Part shown: in pieces, positions 6,581-7,330 of the stretch | Numbering within the stretch: the stretch's first letter is position 1 | Layout: each line of letters opens with the position of its first letter | Source: JABSOG01 sp047617105 | GTDB lineage: Bacteria; Pseudomonadota; Gammaproteobacteria; Enterobacterales; Alteromonadaceae | Assembly: GCA_047617105.1 (NCBI GenBank) | Contig: JBLGCB010000350.1 | Location: 1-7,330, forward strand | Direction: 5' to 3' | Length of the DNA stretch: 7,330 nt | Notes under the pieces: model-generated | The model's input: only the letters and a program-made list of their open reading frames with translations | The model's database searches: none | Told to the model about the DNA's origin: nothing | Made by a program: the position numbers and the translations under genes

Positions 6581-6588
6581 AAGGAAGG
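6581..6588 (+). promoter_or_regulatory. Strong ribosome binding site of egtD, fixing a GTG start
   Basis: AAGGAAGG precedes the GTG at 6593. The first AAGGA is seven bases from the start codon and the second AGG four. No ATG in the same frame occurs until codon 63 (6779), inside the conserved core, so GTG is the start. The 24-base gap from the senA stop codon has no terminator or promoter. Confidence 0.75.
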
Positions 6589-6592
6589 TAAC

Positions 6593-7330
6593 GTGAACAA
6601 AAAAAATATCCATTTTCATGACTTTCATTCGGGTCACTGTGACTTTGCCCAGAGTATCTTAAAAAGCCTCGGCACCAAACCGGCGACCATCGCGCCGAAG
6701 TTCTTTTACGACAGCCAGGGGGCCCAGTTATTTGATGCCATCACCGAATTGCCGGAGTATTACCAGACCCGAACCGAGATGGCGATTTTGTCGGCCAATG
6801 TTGATCAGATCGCCAGCCAAGTAGGCACCGGCAGTGTGTTGATTGAACCCGGTGGCGGCAATTGCGCAAAAATACATATCTTGCTGGATGGCTTAAAACC
6901 AGACGTTTATATCCCCATGGATATCGCCAAAGAGCATCTTCGTCAGTCATCACAAGAATTGGCGCTCGCTTTTGGCTGGTTAGAGATTCATGCCACTTGT
7001 ATCGACTATAGCGATGAAATGCGCCTGCCACCCTTTGACTCCTCTTTTGATAAGAAGGGCCACCGGGTGGTATTTTTTCCCGGCTCGACGATTGGCAATT
7101 TCACCCCTCAAGAATCCATTGATTTTTTGTCGTCTATCGCCCAAATGATTGGCCCAGATGGCTATTTGCTGATTGGTGTTGATTTGAAAAAAGATAAAGC
7201 CATGCTCGAAGCGGCTTATGACGATGCTGCTGGCATAACCGCTCGCTTTAACCTCAATCTATTGACCCGCATTAACCGGGAGCTTGGTGGCAATTTTGAC
7301 CTTGATGCTTGGCAACACAAAGCGTTGTAT
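6593..7330 (+). CDS. egtD: Histidine N-alpha-trimethyltransferase EgtD, cut at the right edge
   Basis: EgtD uses three S-adenosylmethionine molecules to turn histidine into hercynine, the acceptor for SenA. The first 246 codons are present, about three quarters of a usual EgtD (roughly 320 residues), and the frame is open at the window end. Start is GTG at 6593, after AAGGAAGG (6581-6588). The Methyltransf_33 family pattern is clear: PKFFYDSQGAQLFDAIT (35-51), LPEYYQTRTE (53-62), the SAM-binding glycine loop EPGGGN (85-90), FFPGSTIGNF (161-170) with Asn169, LIGVDLKKD (193-201), Tyr209 in YDDAAGITA, and FNLNLLTRINRELGGNFD (219-236). Tyr56, Asn169 and Tyr209 sit close to the histidine-binding Tyr56, Asn166 and Tyr206 that I recall for mycobacterial EgtD. 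It is co-transcribed with senA and separated from it by 24 bases. The C-terminal substrate-carboxylate and amine-binding residues lie beyond the window. Confidence 0.94.
   Translation, partial: MNKKNIHFHDFHSGHCDFAQSILKSLGTKPATIAPKFFYDSQGAQLFDAITELPEYYQTRTEMAILSANVDQIASQVGTGSVLIEPGGGNCAKIHILLDGLKPDVYIPMDIAKEHLRQSSQELALAFGWLEIHATCIDYSDEMRLPPFDSSFDKKGHRVVFFPGSTIGNFTPQESIDFLSSIAQMIGPDGYLLIGVDLKKDKAMLEAAYDDAAGITARFNLNLLTRINRELGGNFDLDAWQHKALY

Overview
The window holds a selenoneine (sen) biosynthesis locus joined to a selenium-type ABC importer. It has seven protein genes, tightly packed on two divergent arms. The host is most likely a gammaproteobacterium: the SelD protein follows the E. coli enzyme closely from the YSHGAGCGCK active-site motif to the C-terminus, GC content looks moderate, and the genes overlap in typical proteobacterial style. 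The genus cannot be fixed from the window; a marine Alteromonadales-like or Shewanella-like host is only a guess. I see no RNA genes, CRISPR arrays, insertion sequences or phage genes.

Left arm, minus strand, transcribed from about 5170 down to about 120: a GT4 glycosyltransferase matching SenB (selenosugar synthase), a PhnD-like periplasmic binding protein, a short PhnC-like ATPase, a fused double-domain PhnE-like permease, and SelD/SenC (selenophosphate synthase). The first four genes overlap or abut at ATGA, TAATG and TAGTGATG junctions. selD follows after a 13-base gap with its own ribosome binding site. The arm therefore looks like one operon. Right arm, plus strand: an EgtB-like enzyme matching SenA (selenoneine synthase), then after 24 bases egtD (histidine N-alpha-trimethyltransferase), which runs off the right edge. 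A short intergenic stretch (5138-5215, or to 5257 if SenA starts at a TTG) carries the promoters for both arms. Positions 1-120 hold no convincing gene, only a small hairpin.

Inferred pathway: the ABC system imports a selenium compound, probably an oxyanion. After reduction to selenide by enzymes outside the window, SelD makes selenophosphate. SenB transfers the selenium to a UDP-sugar to give a 1-selenosugar. EgtD trimethylates histidine to hercynine. SenA, a non-heme iron enzyme, joins the selenosugar to hercynine oxidatively, and the product collapses to selenoneine. The SenA/SenB/SenC chemistry is established knowledge from characterised sen clusters. The transporter's substrate is an inference from gene context and from families already flagged as putative selenate transporters. 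The main new angle here is a single locus that appears to link dedicated uptake, activation and both halves of selenoneine synthesis.
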